Counted from the first letter of the stretch, positions 38,169 to 55,760 are shown. The stretch: 64,000 bases of DNA from Rotaria socialis (GCA_905331475.1 CAJNYU010002709.1:6790-70789), one strand, 5' to 3'. Translations and numbers: made by a program. Notes: generated from the letters alone by a model not told the origin.

Positions 38169-38949
38169 CTATTGATAATCGGGTGGTGTTCTCGGCATTA
38201 TTTTCCTTTGTTGATGATAATTTTCTTTGTCTTTTTTTAATCGTCGTTGGCGAGATTTTTTTCGTTTGACTGCGCTACTTGCTATCGTTGGTTGCTGTTG
38301 CGTATACATCGATTGAAGAAAATCTTGCGTGACGACAATACATTTTGTAAATGATGGTTTAGGATTCGTATCAGATATAACTTGAACAATTTGATGAGGC
38401 GGCGTTGATAATGGCTCATGATGCATGGAAAATAATTGTTCAAGTGCTGAATTGAAATCTTCATTATCATCGGCAGTCATTGGTGGTACAGATGGTACTG
38501 GTGTATCAGGTAAATCATGTTGATAATCCATGGGTGGTGTTTGACTCATTAAATCATTGAGACCTACAGTTAAAAAATCATCATCAAATAGTAAATCATG
38601 TGGATTATTGCTGTCGAGTTCTGAAGATAAAAATGTTTGATTAAGACGTTCTAAAAGAAAAATGAATATTTTATTATTTAATGTTAAACAGTGGCTTTGC
38701 TGTTCACGAACCATTTTGTTTAGATAAATTAAAAAAGTTTTGAAAATCAAGAACTTCTAAATCATTTTCATTTTGAAACAGTTCAGGATTTTCATAGTTC
38801 GCATAGAGACGCGAATGAAGATGAGCAAGATGTTTATTTTCATCGAGAAAATTCAAAAATGTTTTTGACATTTGTTCATTTTCAAGATATTCTAAGATTA
38901 ATAAAGCTTCTTCTTTTGGTGAAATATTTAAACGATTATTCTCCGTCAT
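38169..38949 (-). CDS. LisH-like motif protein, 239 aa
   Basis: Exons 38949-38712 and 38650-38169 join in phase 1 to 239 aa. The N-terminus (about residues 10-35, EEALLILEYLENEQMSKTF) resembles a LisH dimerisation helix pair (L..YL......TF). The middle is acidic and Pro-rich (PDTPVPSVPPM). The C-terminus holds a basic cluster KRKKSRQRRLKKDKEN, a likely nuclear localisation signal, and ends PRTPPDYQ. A LisH N-terminus with a basic tail recalls nuclear regulators such as NPAT, but similarity is too thin to name it. It lies between ETFDH and the acyl-CoA synthetase on the same strand with its own ATG. Confidence 0.65.
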
Positions 38950-40156
38950 TTGTTGATTTTTGCCAAGCTAAATTTGTACACCAGGTTAAAGAAAAAAAAC
39001 TCTATATTTAATTATCTAGAATATTAAACATTGATATACGTTAATAGGAAAAACATAAAATCGCAGGAGATAACTGTTCTCAGTCTAAGAACAATGTACT
39101 GCACTAGCTAGAATACAGCTGTTCAAAAGGAAACAAATCAAATAGAGTGTTATTATAGATGGCAGACTCTGATAGAATACAAGGTCATGTAACTCGACAA
39201 TAAATATACCTTTCATCATGAAGAGAACGATATTAGAATTTATCAGCTTTGTTTTTCGTTACGTTGGAAATTTATTTATATTAGAAAATGTGAGAGTACT
39301 GTAATTAGAATCTGTCAAAATCAAGGCTTTCGGATATGGTTGGATGGTGTTTTTCAAACTTTTGAATCGGGATTGAAGAGTGACTCTGCGCAGGTATGCG
39401 GCCTATATATTTTTTGTTTCTGTTTTATATCTGATAAATAGCGCCATCTATAGTTCTAAGACGACTAGCGCCATTCGAATGAAAGCGAGATGCGCCTTCC
39501 GTTCCGAAAATTCAAATTCGAAGCATTTCAAATTTCGATTATTTTGAAATTATAGAGCAAAGGTGGATAAGTAAAGTCATTTTTTGACTTGGAAAATCTT
39601 CCGTAGGCTAATGATCCTGCATCCACGTTGGGAAAGACTTTGTGTTCAATTAATAAAATGTTTGATTTGCTGTAAAATGATAAGTTTTTCTTTTATTTTG
39701 TCTTCTGAGATTTTTTTATGTGATGACACAAATATTTTAAAAGTATCAGAGAGAAGCACCATACACAGATATAGAACAAAATAAAATAAAATAAAGAGAA
39801 AAAAACAAAAAAAAACACCAGAAACTGCATATGTTTATGTTTCATTCTCGCTGTAGAAGTCCGGGATATGCATAGAACAGAAGAGTTCTCCAGCTATTTT
39901 AAGTGCATATTTATGTATGTATGTATATATGAGAAAGAAAAAAAGTAACCGGAACAAAAAACAAAATGAGCGCTAAGGAATGAACCAGCACGTAAAGAAA
40001 TTCTCCAAAGTATACATAAGAAATAAAATATGATAAAGAAGAGAAGACGCAAAAAGAACATATATTAGGTATCTTGAATGGATAATAAACGAAGACAATC
40101 TTCCCTGACAAAACGCATCATCTGACACAGAGAGGATTCGTCAATGTACAGGGTTT
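38950..40156. other. Intergenic, 3' region of the acyl-CoA synthetase
   Basis: About 1.2 kb. The right part is the synthetase 3' flank. A 66-codon minus-strand frame at 39911-40111 is unsupported. No repeat was recognised. Confidence 0.5.
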
Positions 40157-43671
<3,515 letters not shown>

Positions 43672-45734
43672 TGCTGTTAATTGTTAAGTTAATATGTTAA
43701 TTAAATTTAGTTATGTTATTGCACTCAAGCGCAAACTATAAAATAATAAAATAAAAAAGTTAAAATCGTGAAAACAAAAAACAAGCGAATGCATTGTGTA
43801 ACGACACAGTTAGAAAGCATCAAAAGAACGTTCGTACTATTTTTCAAACAAAAATTGTAAATAAGTCTGTCGCTGGCAGCTATTTATAACAAATAAATGT
43901 GATTCATACTCGTGTCATCATGCGTAATAAGGACACGTAACACAAGCAAATGAATAGACCTATATACAATACAATCCATAATTTCTCACCTCAGAGAACG
44001 ACTCGAACGCCTACTGGAACTTTCTACTTGGTTACCTCCTACACATGTTTGTTAATAATGTGAAAAAAAATAGAGACGTAAATGGTCAGTATGAAAAACA
44101 AGTCGAAAACAAACAGAAAACAGTCAAAATACCTTGCTAGTGTTCGCCAAATTAATTTAAATCGGTCACTTGAAAGCTTGTTGACACAATAACAAACTGA
44201 AGGATACACAACCAAGCTCGCTAAAAATAATCGAATGAAAGATATAGTTACTACAATATGGGCTTTTGTTATAGATTCTTTTGTTAAGGCAGAAAATGTA
44301 AAGAGCAATAGGGAGAGAGACAGAGATAGACATTGCGAGAGAAACAGACAAGAGAACGGCAAAAAAATCCGTACAATAGATTGTACAGGAAAGAAAGAAA
44401 GGAGGAGTGCCGATCTCTTCACCCCCGCATTGACCAATCAGTAAACGTCAATTTATACAATATACTTTTCGATCGTCTATCGATATAATTGAATAATTAT
44501 TTAGATATAGGTTAATTTTAATTGAATTTGAATTCTGAAAAAAGACCATAATCAAAAACGTACATCAGATTGGTCGGTTGACTTCTTTGTACGATTATCA
44601 CATAGAATGGGAATTCCACCAATCATGTATGTACAGATTCATATACGTATATTGATAGAATTAATTGGTCGATTGTTCTACGTGAACCGATTCCTTCTTT
44701 GATTTGATCTATGGGTGATTCATCAAATATGATAAAAATAAACTTTTCCACGTCATCATTGAACTAGATTAGTCAGTCCTATTGTATCTGTTTTATTTTT
44801 ATATTTTATTTCGTACTCACTATCACTATGACGTTTGATTGAAATCCTCTGTCATCATCAATTTATCTGAAACGTTGTCTATAAGCTAATCTTGAAAATA
44901 GATGAAATGTAATCAGTGAGTCAGTTCTAAGACAAGGCCAAGAATAAAAAATATATTCTTCAATTTGTATATCTCTCAATGAGGTAGCATTCAAAGCATA
45001 AATCAATAGATCATGTCGTTTTTATATACATATATACAATGTATATTTATAAGATAGGTTTATTTGAAAAAGAATTTGGTTGGAATGTTTGATCATTATC
45101 TGCTATCATTAGACAAGAAACCGTTGATTGTTGTTTGTTAGCGTGTGATCAAAAAAAAGTCGAGTAGCGACAACTATCTCAATCGATTTGAACATAGAGT
45201 TTTGCTAATGCTGATCTTTTTTCTAATAAATTACAATGACAATTCTTATCTATTGAAAGAACAAAAATACTATCTAAAATTGTTTTTTTCTCTGATTGGT
45301 TAAATTGTCAACCAACAATTGAAATCGAATATTACGATACAGGAAAACTGGACGATGGTTATATTCTTCACTGTTTTCAAGGGTCAGTGTGTTAGAAACA
45401 AAAGAAAAGTACTTAATATACTTTGAAATCTTTTTGCATTTTAACGGAAAATAAACAAAGAACCGTCATGTTAGCTTAAAAAGGCATTTGCGTAGTAGTG
45501 TTTGTCTTGTTTTCGATTTCCGGTAAATGTACAAAATTAGAAATTTCATAGTTTATGAGGGCAGAATGATAAAAAAAATGTATTCTGAAAGTAGATGTTT
45601 CCTTTTTATGTTGCGGAACAACGAACGAAATCTCATGCGTGCGCTCTTACCAACGAGTTTGACGAAAATCATACTGCTGTATCAGAAAACTTGAGTTTAA
45701 ACAGTTGACTTAAATAAGTGTAATGATTTTCCTT
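43672..45734. other. Divergent promoter region, ACSL and TMEM135
   Basis: About 2 kb between the head-to-head ACSL (minus) and TMEM135 (plus) genes. Overlapping frames on both strands at 44039-44444 lie in a purine/pyrimidine-skewed segment (AGAGAGACAGAG) and are best read as noncoding. Confidence 0.45.
43674..43687 (-). promoter_or_regulatory. Acceptor-like CAG 2 nt before ACSL ATG
   Basis: ATTAACAG is followed by CA and the ATG. The pyrimidine tract is weak, so this is the least certain of the start-adjacent acceptors. Confidence 0.3.
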
Positions 45735-45749
45735 TTCTGAAATTTTCAG
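45735..45749 (+). promoter_or_regulatory. Splice acceptor 3 nt before TMEM135 ATG
   Basis: TGAAATTTTCAG is followed by ATA and the ATG. Candidate spliced-leader acceptor. Confidence 0.5.
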
Positions 45750-45752
45750 ATA

Positions 45753-48700
45753 ATGGCTGTACAATATCGTTCCACGTTACCGTATGCATGTAAACAAGTG
45801 TATCATCCATGGTGTGAGAATTGTGTGGAAGCGGCCTGGTTGCTTACAGTTCCATCATTCCGAGAATCCTTCAAAGTGTATTCTGTTTTATATGCAGTGA
45901 GAATGGTTGATTGTATTTGATTCGTAGGAAATTTTCTTCATTCATTCAGGCTACAAGTATTATCAAACTGAGAAAAGTCAGGACATTAAAACAGTTACGT
46001 GAACTTTTAATTGGATTTGCTACTGAAACAATTCAATCGACGATTTTTCTTGGTACTCATGGAATGTTTTTTCTACCTGTTTGTTGTGGTGGAAGGTAGA
46101 GAGAAGGAGAAGAATTATTGATTCAGTTCTATTTATTTTTGTTTTATCTAGACGATTGTGTGGACATCTCAGTTATTATAAATTATATTTTCAAGTGATA
46201 TTTTGTACTTTTCCTGCGATTCTTATTGAACGTAAACAACGGTAAGTGAAAGAGGTTTTAAAAAAAATTTCTTTTAATTATCATTGGCTTATAGACGCGG
46301 CGCCTTGGCTCTTTATATGGCGAATTTAGTGAGTATTTTTTCTTCGTTCAAATTATTTCTGTAACTTACGGATTACTAGGCAGTTGAAGTTCTATTCAAA
46401 ATGGCTATACAACGAAAAATGTTTACGCCTCTTCATAACGGAGAAGTAAAACTTTCATTTGATTTTAAGATTTGATTGTAAAAATTTATTCTTTTTAGAT
46501 TCTTATTTTTGCTATTGCATCGGCAATCTATACATTTATTCTCAAGTAGGTAAGAATAATAATATGTTTCGATGAATTATTGGATCGCTTTCCTATTTAG
46601 AACAACATCGGATCATAAACATAATAATTTATTATTTTCTGTAATCAGGTAAATGAAATATACTAAATTAAGAATTAATTGTAGACGTTTGCTAAGAACA
46701 ATTCATCGTTTCGAGTCTTCAGAATAAGTTAATCTTGATAATGCGATAAAAGAATAAATATCTTTACTAATGATATTAGAAATTCTGTTATGACCATCTA
46801 ATTTAACTTTTGTGGCAATGAAAAAAATTCATCTCGGTCATCGAAAAATAAAGATCGTAGAGCTGAAGATACGAAACTTTTTCTTAAAACAATAATAAAG
46901 TCTCAACGGCATAGATTGATTGATAATATTTTTTTTTCTCATATTTAGACAATTGTGAATTGTTTGGTCTTTTATGCCATAAGAAAGAAAATATCTACGG
47001 ATGAGATTTCATCTGGCTTGAATTCTTTTAGTGCTTCCCGAAAAAAAAAATCATTATTTTTAATTCCGTTCGAAAAAATATATCAGGGTAAAGTCCAAAG
47101 TGAACTTTCTATCAACACGATGTTTTCATGTTTATTGATAGAAAAGAATATTTTTTATTAATTATGCCCTCAGTCACAGCATCGGTCAATATGCACAGCT
47201 AGCGTACTAAGACTCAACAGGATATGTCTACTTCTGCGAGATGACTCGACGTACCTACTGTGTGATGCATAATGTCAAGTCAACTGATTGATGGACAAAT
47301 TTTTGTTGATACACATTATTGGCACCATGGTGCAACGGTTGATTAGCAAAATAGTCTTGACATTCTGCAAAACTTGCTCTATAGGAAAAAGCTGTTTGCA
47401 CTGTCCCCGTAGGATTTTCAAATCGAGCACAATGTACTCACGATAGCTAATTATAATGATATCAGAAATACAATAGGGAATTATTTAATATAGGGGTACG
47501 AGATGTCCTCGGCGTACGATCGTTGATCGGTAGTTTGAATACCTATTTTTGACCTTTTAGATTGATAACCGGGACTGTAGATATGCACAATCTTTTTGAA
47601 GTTTGCTCTTCGAGTTTATTCTTCAAAAGACAAGTTCATTGATAAAGGTGAATCGAGAACAAAAACAAACTGTTGAATTATACAGCAGTTTAAAACTTTA
47701 ACCACATTAATAAATCCATGACTCATTGATTTTAAACAGTCAATTGGTACTTCCGTTTTTAAATTGACAGTAACATTCAGCAGACTCGACTTTGTCCTTG
47801 TCGATAAAAACGAAAGATGTCTAAATTGATTTGTTGGAAAAAAGCCTGGTCGTAAATGAAGGGTATATTTTGCATACACCTTTTTGCGGTTATTTTAGTT
47901 TTCGTAGACGATATATGAGTAGTCATAAATCATTCTTTTCTTGTTTTATTATCTTAGATCACTTGTCGGTAAAGAAGAATGCGCACCATCGGTAGCAGTT
48001 GAATTAATACCGAAACCAAAACAAAAATCAGTATATTTCGCATTGCTTTACAAATTAATAAAAAATATAAAACGATGGCCGAGAATTCAAAATAAAAATC
48101 AGCCAATATGTACACATAAATATCGTTGTTTTCTTCATGTTCTTCTGGTTCGAAAAGGAATTTTCATAGTTGACTTTAGAAAAAAAAATTGTTTTCATTC
48201 CAGGGTTTTATCAAACGTTTTCTAGCTGGTGTATTAATACAGTTTATCTTACATTTCACGAGTTCACCTTTGAAATTTCTACGACATCCAACACATTTTT
48301 TTGCAACATTGACTAAAAGCTCATTTGACTTGGCGAAATTTCTCGGTCTTTATTCAGCGATTTATCGAGTAAATTTTTTTCATAGGAAATGTTTTCATTC
48401 TTGTTTTATATCGAGCTCTTCTAGGCCGTTAGTTGTTTACTACGTAATATTTTGAAATATGATCGACCTGAACATGGCCTTCTAGCTGGTTATTTAGCTG
48501 GATTTTCAATGTTATTTTATAAAAGTTCAACATTAGCCATGTATATTACTGGCAAACTGCTTGAAGTAAGTATTGAAGAGAAAAATACAGAAGTTTTAAT
48601 TGTAATAATGTGTTTCAATCTTTAGAGTATCTATTTTAAAGCTGCTCATGATGGAAAAGTACCAATAATCCGACATTTCGATTCGCTTTTGTATTCCTTG

Positions 48701-48883
48701 TCAACAGCACTTGTACTTCATGCAGCCGTTGTAGAACCACACGTAATGCGACCGGGTTATTACAGATTTCTTGCACGTCTAACAGGCGGATATTTTTCAC
48801 AAGTCAATCGGCCTATGATGGATAGTTATGGCGTTTGCTCATCGAAAATGTTTCCGAATTATAAATTACCTTCGATTAATTGA
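45753..48883 (+). CDS. tmem135: TMEM135-like multi-pass membrane protein
   Basis: Eleven exons: 45753-45896, 45950-46095, 46152-46241, 46295-46328, 46380-46445, 46499-46545, 46601-46648, 47958-48147, 48204-48368, 48425-48565, 48626-48883. They give 442 aa (human TMEM135 is 458). The N-terminal Cys-rich segment (ACKQVYHPWCENC), several hydrophobic segments, RRGALALYMANLAVEVLF, SLVGKEE, GFIKRFLAGVLIQ, LAGYLAGFSMLFYKSST and the C-terminal TALVLHAAVVEP...LRPxYxRFL-like stretch all parallel TMEM135. The vertebrate protein acts in peroxisome/mitochondria dynamics and lipid balance; the role here is inferred. Intron 7 is 1.3 kb, the rest 45-60 nt. The gene is intact. Confidence 0.93.
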
Positions 48884-49745
48884 TTTTTTTTTGTTTGTCT
48901 TAAATATAAAATGATGCATTTAATTTTACTGAAGTAATTATAAATTTGAAAGAGATTGAAAACGTTATGATGTATAAGGCATTAGAAATTTGTTTTTGTA
49001 TTGAGAATGATGATAATATAGAGTAAACATCGATAATACTATTTTTTTTGCCATATAACCAGTCGTTCTATGATTTTAAGATGTTTTTCAATGATCAATC
49101 CTACTATTACGATTTGTTTGCGGGTTTGAAAGAGATTTCCTAGTGACGTAGTAATTTCGAAACAGCAAACTGCTTACGCAACGAATTGCCGCGATCTTTT
49201 TTCGTAGAAACCTATTGTGCAATTAGAATAGATTATGTCTATTGGTGATTGTTATCTATTTCAAACCGCATGTTGTTATATTGGTTAAAATATTAAATAG
49301 TTGGGCAAGTCTCTCATAATTAAATCAACACGACAAGTTCATTGTGAGCGTGGCACTATTGGTTGCGAAACATGTATCATCATTGTCGGTAAAAGAAATG
49401 TTGGCGTGCATTTGACACATTTGAACTTTCAAGATGACTCTGCTCTAGAACGATTCATCGAAAGTCCATTGACGAGACGAGACCAAAGTTTTCGAACTTA
49501 TTACATATAAATTTATCATTTGACAAAATAAAAAGATAAGAACTTCTATTCGTTTGAGTAATAAAGACTATTTCCCCTTTATTTTAAGCAGGAATGAAAA
49601 CTTAGTGTAATACTTGGTGACACCGCATGATTACACATTACATAATGAAAACGACGAGAAAGATATTCTAACAAAAATATTTTATTTTATTTCACATATT
49701 GCATATGCATCATTATCGATGCTTATGTACAAAAAGAAAAAGAAA
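48884..49745. other. Intergenic between convergent genes
   Basis: 3' flanks of TMEM135 and of the 49746-50600 gene. A 69-codon plus-strand frame at 49301-49510 starts with TTG and has no domain, so it is not called. Confidence 0.5.
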
Positions 49746-50600
49746 TTAAACGTTTATATCATCAACTGTTGGATTAAATACATATTTAATAAGCCAATCA
49801 GCACATTTAATAAGTGCTGCTTGGAGGTATCGTTCAAATTCTTCGTCCATAACAATATTTGTATTTTCTTCATTAGCAAGAAGAATATTTTCATCATCAT
49901 CTTCTTCAGTTTCATATGTTGTAAAATGATTATGATTAGTATTATTATTGATCCTGTCTAGTGAGCTGTGCATTTTAACTTGTGATGGTCTCGTTTTCAG
50001 TATAGATTTTTTCTGTGGTTCAACGGGAGTAAGAGTATTTGCTCGTTCAGCTAATGGTTGACGACTTCGACGTCGATTTATATCGGGCATTTTACCACCT
50101 GGTGACGATTTATTTTTAATTGATCTGACAGCGGGTGGTGTATTTGTTATAGAATTTGATTGTATATGATTGCGTTTATTACCTACAGACGTTACTTGAT
50201 ATTTTGGCCACACGGATGATTGTTGAGCAATACTTGTCGTTGATAAAACAGATTGACGAGCATTTTGACGTTTTGAATAACGATCAAGACGTATGTCTTT
50301 ACTACGATCAACTAATCTTTCGGCAGTTAGAACAGAAAAATCCGTTCTAGAAGTTGTAACACCTCCATTGTAACCAAAATTTAATTGACGAATATCAGTA
50401 TGATCGTGATCGCTGGAGAGTAGTGTAAGAGGAGTTTTGCGTGCTTGAATTGCTTTTATTTTATTATTGACAGCTATTGGAGCAGCGTCAAAAAACATCG
50501 GGGAATGATCCTTAGTTCTAAAACGACGATGGTTCGTTGATGGAAAAATAACTGGATGAGGAGATACGTTCATAGAAGATCTATACAATACATCAACCAT
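49746..50600 (-). CDS. Unrecognised basic, disordered protein with C-terminal helix (284 aa)
   Basis: Single exon from ATG 50600, the first ATG in the frame. The protein is Ser/Arg/Lys/Asn-rich and mostly low complexity. Notable segments are RRRSRQPLAERANTLTP, the basic KSILKTRP, an acidic run EEDDDEN, and an ordered amphipathic C-terminus, DEEFERYLQAALIKCADWLI. The contrast between the disordered body and the ordered end suggests the C-terminal helix is the functional anchor, for example a binding site for a cytoskeletal or cell-cycle partner, but this is speculation. I do not recognise the family. No membrane segment or signal peptide is seen. Confidence 0.68.
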   Translation of the reverse strand: MVDVLYRSSMNVSPHPVIFPSTNHRRFRTKDHSPMFFDAAPIAVNNKIKAIQARKTPLTLLSSDHDHTDIRQLNFGYNGGVTTSRTDFSVLTAERLVDRSKDIRLDRYSKRQNARQSVLSTTSIAQQSSVWPKYQVTSVGNKRNHIQSNSITNTPPAVRSIKNKSSPGGKMPDINRRRSRQPLAERANTLTPVEPQKKSILKTRPSQVKMHSSLDRINNNTNHNHFTTYETEEDDDENILLANEENTNIVMDEEFERYLQAALIKCADWLIKYVFNPTVDDINV

Positions 50601-53600
50601 GTTGTAGGATACGAATTGTTGATAGACGGAGAGAGAGAAAAAAATGTAGTAGATAAAGTGATCCAATAAACCTCTCGCTTCCTCTTTTTATACTCTTTAA
50701 AAAGACGAGAAAGAATAAAGGGCAAAGCAATCACGCTTTTTGCTAGCGGGTAAATAATGCATAACTAGAAACTAATACCTTTCATCCTCTTGAAAATTTA
50801 TGACAATACGACTCATGATGATGCAGAGGTGAATGACAACAACAATGAGATATTGTTTGTTGGGAAACAATAGGCATTATGTCTCTAAGAAACTCAAAAA
50901 CACTGCTAATTACACTTTTGTTATTATTGAAAAGCAGGCCAAATATACAAGGTTGAGAAGAAAAGAGAAATTTTCTTTTTAAGATGATTCAAAAGAAAAG
51001 AATGCGCTAAAAAGAAGATCTTGTCAGGCACGACTTCTGTTTTGTTTTCTTTCCATCTTTGACGTCATTGAAATAAAGATAACACAAAAATAAAACTAGT
51101 ATACAGGTAAAAATCGCCGCCTACAATCGAGATAATTATGTTGTAGCTCTTCAGAAACGATAAAAGTAAGAATCTTATTTTTCATAGTACGTAGACCATA
51201 ACAATAACCAAATGACAAGGAAAATGCCAAGTGGTGTATAATTCTGATCTTGTCATTCTTTTTGTCTACTATTGGTCACGCATGCATAAAACTTCTTTCG
51301 ACAGTCATCTAGCTAATTTTCTTGCATATTATATTTATTATTACAAAAATAGCCTACGAAATAAAGGAAGAACAAAAAGAACAGATCCCTCACTCTTATA
51401 GACTACTGAGCAATGTGAAGTATTAACTAAAAACATCGATCGTAGCGTAAGTAAAAACAAGCGAATGATAAAAACTTAATTTCAACCTTGAAATAATATT
51501 TGAAAAAAAAACTCATTTTTCTTCAACGATTCTGTCAAGTACTTTACTCTTGAAAATGAAACAGAAGATGTAAAATCATCTTATTCTTATGTTATTATTT
51601 ACACTGATGCCAATTATTATTGTTATTTTTTCAGCTAGACTCTTCTATGTCGAAAAAAAAGAAATAGGCCACAATGTCACTGTCTACTCGGACAATTTCA
51701 ACTCATCTCTTCAACACTCATTTGCATTATAATTCATCTATAAAAACTCAAAGTATTCTATCGTTTGTCTTTTTATTCTCATCCAGTATTTCAAAAAGAA
51801 TGTAAATAGATGACTCGTTGAAGTAACCTTGCTGTTCAGTGGCCTCTTTTCATTCTCTTTTTTTTCACTACCACTTTCTATATGAATTTTGCTATTACAA
51901 TTTTTATTTATTTTTTCTTGTCGAAAAAGGCAATGAGAACTGTAATGTAAACTACGTCGGATATGTATTTTATCATTAATCGGAATCTTCAGTTGCAAGC
52001 GAGAGAAAAAATGAGGGTAACATATTGTACAAATACCTGTTTGCATTGTTTTCATCAATGATTAATAAACTATGAAGCGTCGCTACGAAACGTAAAACAA
52101 AATGAAAAGAAAGTTCGTATCAATGATTAAAAATTTCCTCCAGTTTTAACAATCGGAACTTCTAAAAGAAACAAAACAAAATCTAATTTATGATAATGAA
52201 TGAAGTGACGTTTCGAACAAAAGGGGCGTCGTACGAACTTCAATAGTAACGTTTTTTTTTTGAAACTTACATAAAGAGAATCAAACAGTAATAATAGTAA
52301 GAGAACGTGAGTATGCCGATGAAAAAGAGATTAAAAATTCTAATCGGCACCGACAGAATAGAAGAAATTGTAACTCTTTCCTTTTTCATTCATCAAATCA
52401 AAATATAAAAAGGATGAATTGACATCATTGTGTTTTTCCTGTCCGCAAACATATTTTTATATTCAAACGATAATCCAACACAAAAACTACATAATAATGA
52501 ATATTGTCTTACAGGAAGAAATATATAATTGGCATTTTTACGTTCTAGTTTGATTATTAGTGAATTCAAAATTTTCCGAAAACTTAAAAATGACTAAATC
52601 AATAGGAATTCTTATTGATGCTGCGTAGAAGAATATCGTATTAAATTTTTGTTTCCACGAAAAACGATTTATTCATTATATGATCAATTATTAAGAAGAA
52701 ATAATTGATTCATGGAACAAACGAGAAAAATAATTTTTGAGATTGATATATCATAGATAAGAATGCAGAGAAGTTATTCGATCAATTGATTATTCTGGTG
52801 AATTAGTCTTCAAGTATTTCTCTTATCGGTGTGATTAGTGGAGGTTTTTTTCTTTACTGTTCGATTACTGATCTCAATTTCAAACGCATCCGATAGCGAA
52901 GCCCCTGGACAAGCTTACACTTATTCTAATATTACTAAGCATGAATTCGATCCTGGATAAAATAAGAATTCTCGAGTCACCTGCAAAATACATGAGTATT
53001 AAACGAACCAATAAGTTTTTTTCTCTTACATACAAAAGTGTTCAAAATGATTCATATGACTTTTGTGCTACGCCCATGCTGTGGAGTTTCGAACGTAGTT
53101 CTCTGACATTGTAAGAGAAGAGAAATGTACTTTGTGTTTATTCGACCTTATTTCCTAAGAAATTTTCAATGAAATAGATGACGTTTATTTGTTGATGTTA
53201 AGAAACAGAAAATGGAAAAGAATTTAATTAGATTTTAGTTTTATTTGTTTGATATATGGTTCAGTGAAAAGCAATGGTGTGTTCATGCTCAGAAGGAGCG
53301 CGAACAGATAAGCAAAAATAAAATAGACATAGTTTTCGAGGAGTTTTTTAAACTTCTGCTAATGGTTTATATTTTCTTACAAACGAGGTCAACTATCAAT
53401 TTTGAAAATTGAGTATAGAATTTCTATATCAATATAAATGTGCTATATTTGATTTTTCATGGTGAATCATCGAAGTTTAAATTTTGTTAGTTCTCGAAAG
53501 TTGACCTAGTTTTGTTTTCTGGGGAAAAGTAGGGTATCTAAAGAAAGAAGAAGAACGTTTGAAAGGTCGAATACGAAATTAAAGGTATAATGTTCTTTAT

Positions 53601-53829
53601 CGCGGTTCGTATCGCTCTCGTGAACCATCGGTACAGAAAAATAAAAATCTGAATCATTTTAGTATTTGCTTTATTTTATCTAAAGCAATCTGTTTTAACG
53701 ATAAATCATTCGGAGACTCTCAACCCAATGCTATGCAGCGAGTAGACCTGGATGAAGATGACGTCAATAATACTTTATTTAGCAATCAAGGCGAAGTATC
53801 GAACATTAATAAAAATTGAAGTGCAAAAA

Positions 53830-54200
53830 AAGGCAATGAGTTTTTTGCTCAGTCACTGCTTCAGTGCACGATCGTCCATATTTACATCGTAATCCATATG
53901 ACTCAAAGACTTTTTGAAACGAGATAACACGCCTAAACTGCGTCACACGGAAAAAATGATACAGAAAATATTAATGTGCAGATTCACAGCAACAAGATAA
54001 CTGATAGGAATATATCGCTTGAATTTTTTTTAAATATTATTTACAGTAATTATATCCTGCTGACATTCAAACAACATTTCACTTGACAACGATTATTTGC
54101 ATGGTTTAATTTTACTTTCCTAATCATTCATTGTTCTGCAAAAGACAATAGTTCGAGAAAAGATAGTTTTTCATGACCCTCTATTAATAGATCTAATTCG
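53830..54200 (+). repeat. Degenerate dispersed repeat, copy 1
   Basis: Collinear direct similarity to 59480-60015, with shared anchors such as AATGAGTTT, TCA(C/T)TG(C/T)TTCA(G/A)TGCACG, CATAT(C/A)GCTT, TTTTACTTTCCT and TCTGCA. No coding capacity is left. Probably two old copies of a transposable element. Confidence 0.6.
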
Positions 54201-55760
54201 ATAAGAGCATTTTTTACAAGATCAGTTCACATACAAATTGTTTGTCTTTTTCGATTTTAAATGATTATTTTGCCATTGTTTGAATAATATCAACGAAGAA
54301 TTTGCATTGATGTGAACCGTTGGCTTGGCTTATTTTTAATATCGATTAATGAGCCAATTTTTAAGGTTGTAAATAAAAATGTGTTCCTTATCAAGAACTA
54401 TTTATACTTCTTGTCGACAAGTATGACGTTGTGTTCGCCTAGAAATACAATATAATATTAATCTTTCTTCATCATTTTCGTTCCTGGACATTTCGATAGT
54501 TGCTCCGATGAAGATAAGCGATCCTTTTTCTCTACTATGATATTTGATGAGTTCTACTCTAAAGAGAAAACAGCTTTGTAAACCCACCACAAAATGATTG
54601 TCGTTTGAGAAATGTTCGGATGTATCTTATTTTATACAGAAATTGTTTTTTTTTCTACTGGGAGGATTGAACAAAATCCACCTCAGGTCATGCACATTCA
54701 AAGCACGCAAGATCACGATAAATTACGATTGTGGTGCAAACGCCATGGTAGAAACATCTTCCGTTTCGTATCATGACATTTTCGTCAAATTCAATCAGCA
54801 AATGTAAAACGGTCGACCATTTGGGAGCCAAGGATACTTTGTGAAGCTGTGTACTGTGGGTGCGATTAATTTTTTTCGAAATAAAATGTCCCAATATGGG
54901 ATATGAATGAGAATCTTCTTTTAAAACGTTTTCTTTTAACAGTATGAAAGAAATGAAAAGATTGATGTCTTGAAAAACTCTCAAAAAACAGTGCTCTAAT
55001 TATAAAGATAACTTTGGCTTTGTTTTAATCAACAACATAAATTAAGAAAAACACTCTGTCATGCCCTGCATCGTGACATATTCTGTTGAACAAAAACGCG
55101 TCTTAGATTTTAATGAGACTCTTTCTAAAAATATTGTATGCACGATCAAAAAATATAAATAGATGAACAGTGAGAAAGATTTTTTCAAATAAGACACGAA
55201 GCAAATTTTGGAGGAAACAGTTCATCAATTAAAAGAATCATATTATTTATAAAAGACCAGAGAATTATGTTTATCTTTCCATAGATTTATCCCGATTTTT
55301 GTTTTTTGACAGAAATTGAATGTTTTGAGTGGTTCACGTTTAAATATTAGAAGAAGTTATAAAATTGTTCCATATCTTATAAGTAGGTTTTGGGATCAAG
55401 GATGTATTATGCCTTACTTCGATTGGTGATCAATATAATATTTCATAGAGGACTTTTCTCCACAGTAAACACGGCCATTTATCAAACAAGTATCCCTTGT
55501 GTACGCTGACCTTACGGAGTGTGGATGAGTGTGTGATGTGGGTAGATCTGCGACAGCCACCAGTTCTTTTTTCGAGAATTGGTAACTATGTATATTATTA
55601 CATAGATACATAGATAATATTTTCGTATTATATTAGTCTGTATCGCAAAATGGTCGAATATTTCTACACAGAGAGAATGTGTAACCAGTTGAGTTCTTTC
55701 GAAAGGAATTGGTTAGAAAATACCACTATAGTTCTCAGTTTTGAACTGTCATAGGCCTAG

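Noticed and set aside
44039..44444. Overlapping open frames on both strands
   Set aside because: Caused by a purine/pyrimidine-skewed repeat-like tract in the divergent promoter region; no domain, and both strands open together.
49301..49510. 69-codon plus-strand frame beginning with TTG
   Set aside because: No ATG start and no family resemblance; sits in the 3' flank of two convergent genes.
51738..52058. 106-codon minus-strand frame
   Set aside because: No recognisable domain, no splice context, composition like its noncoding surroundings.
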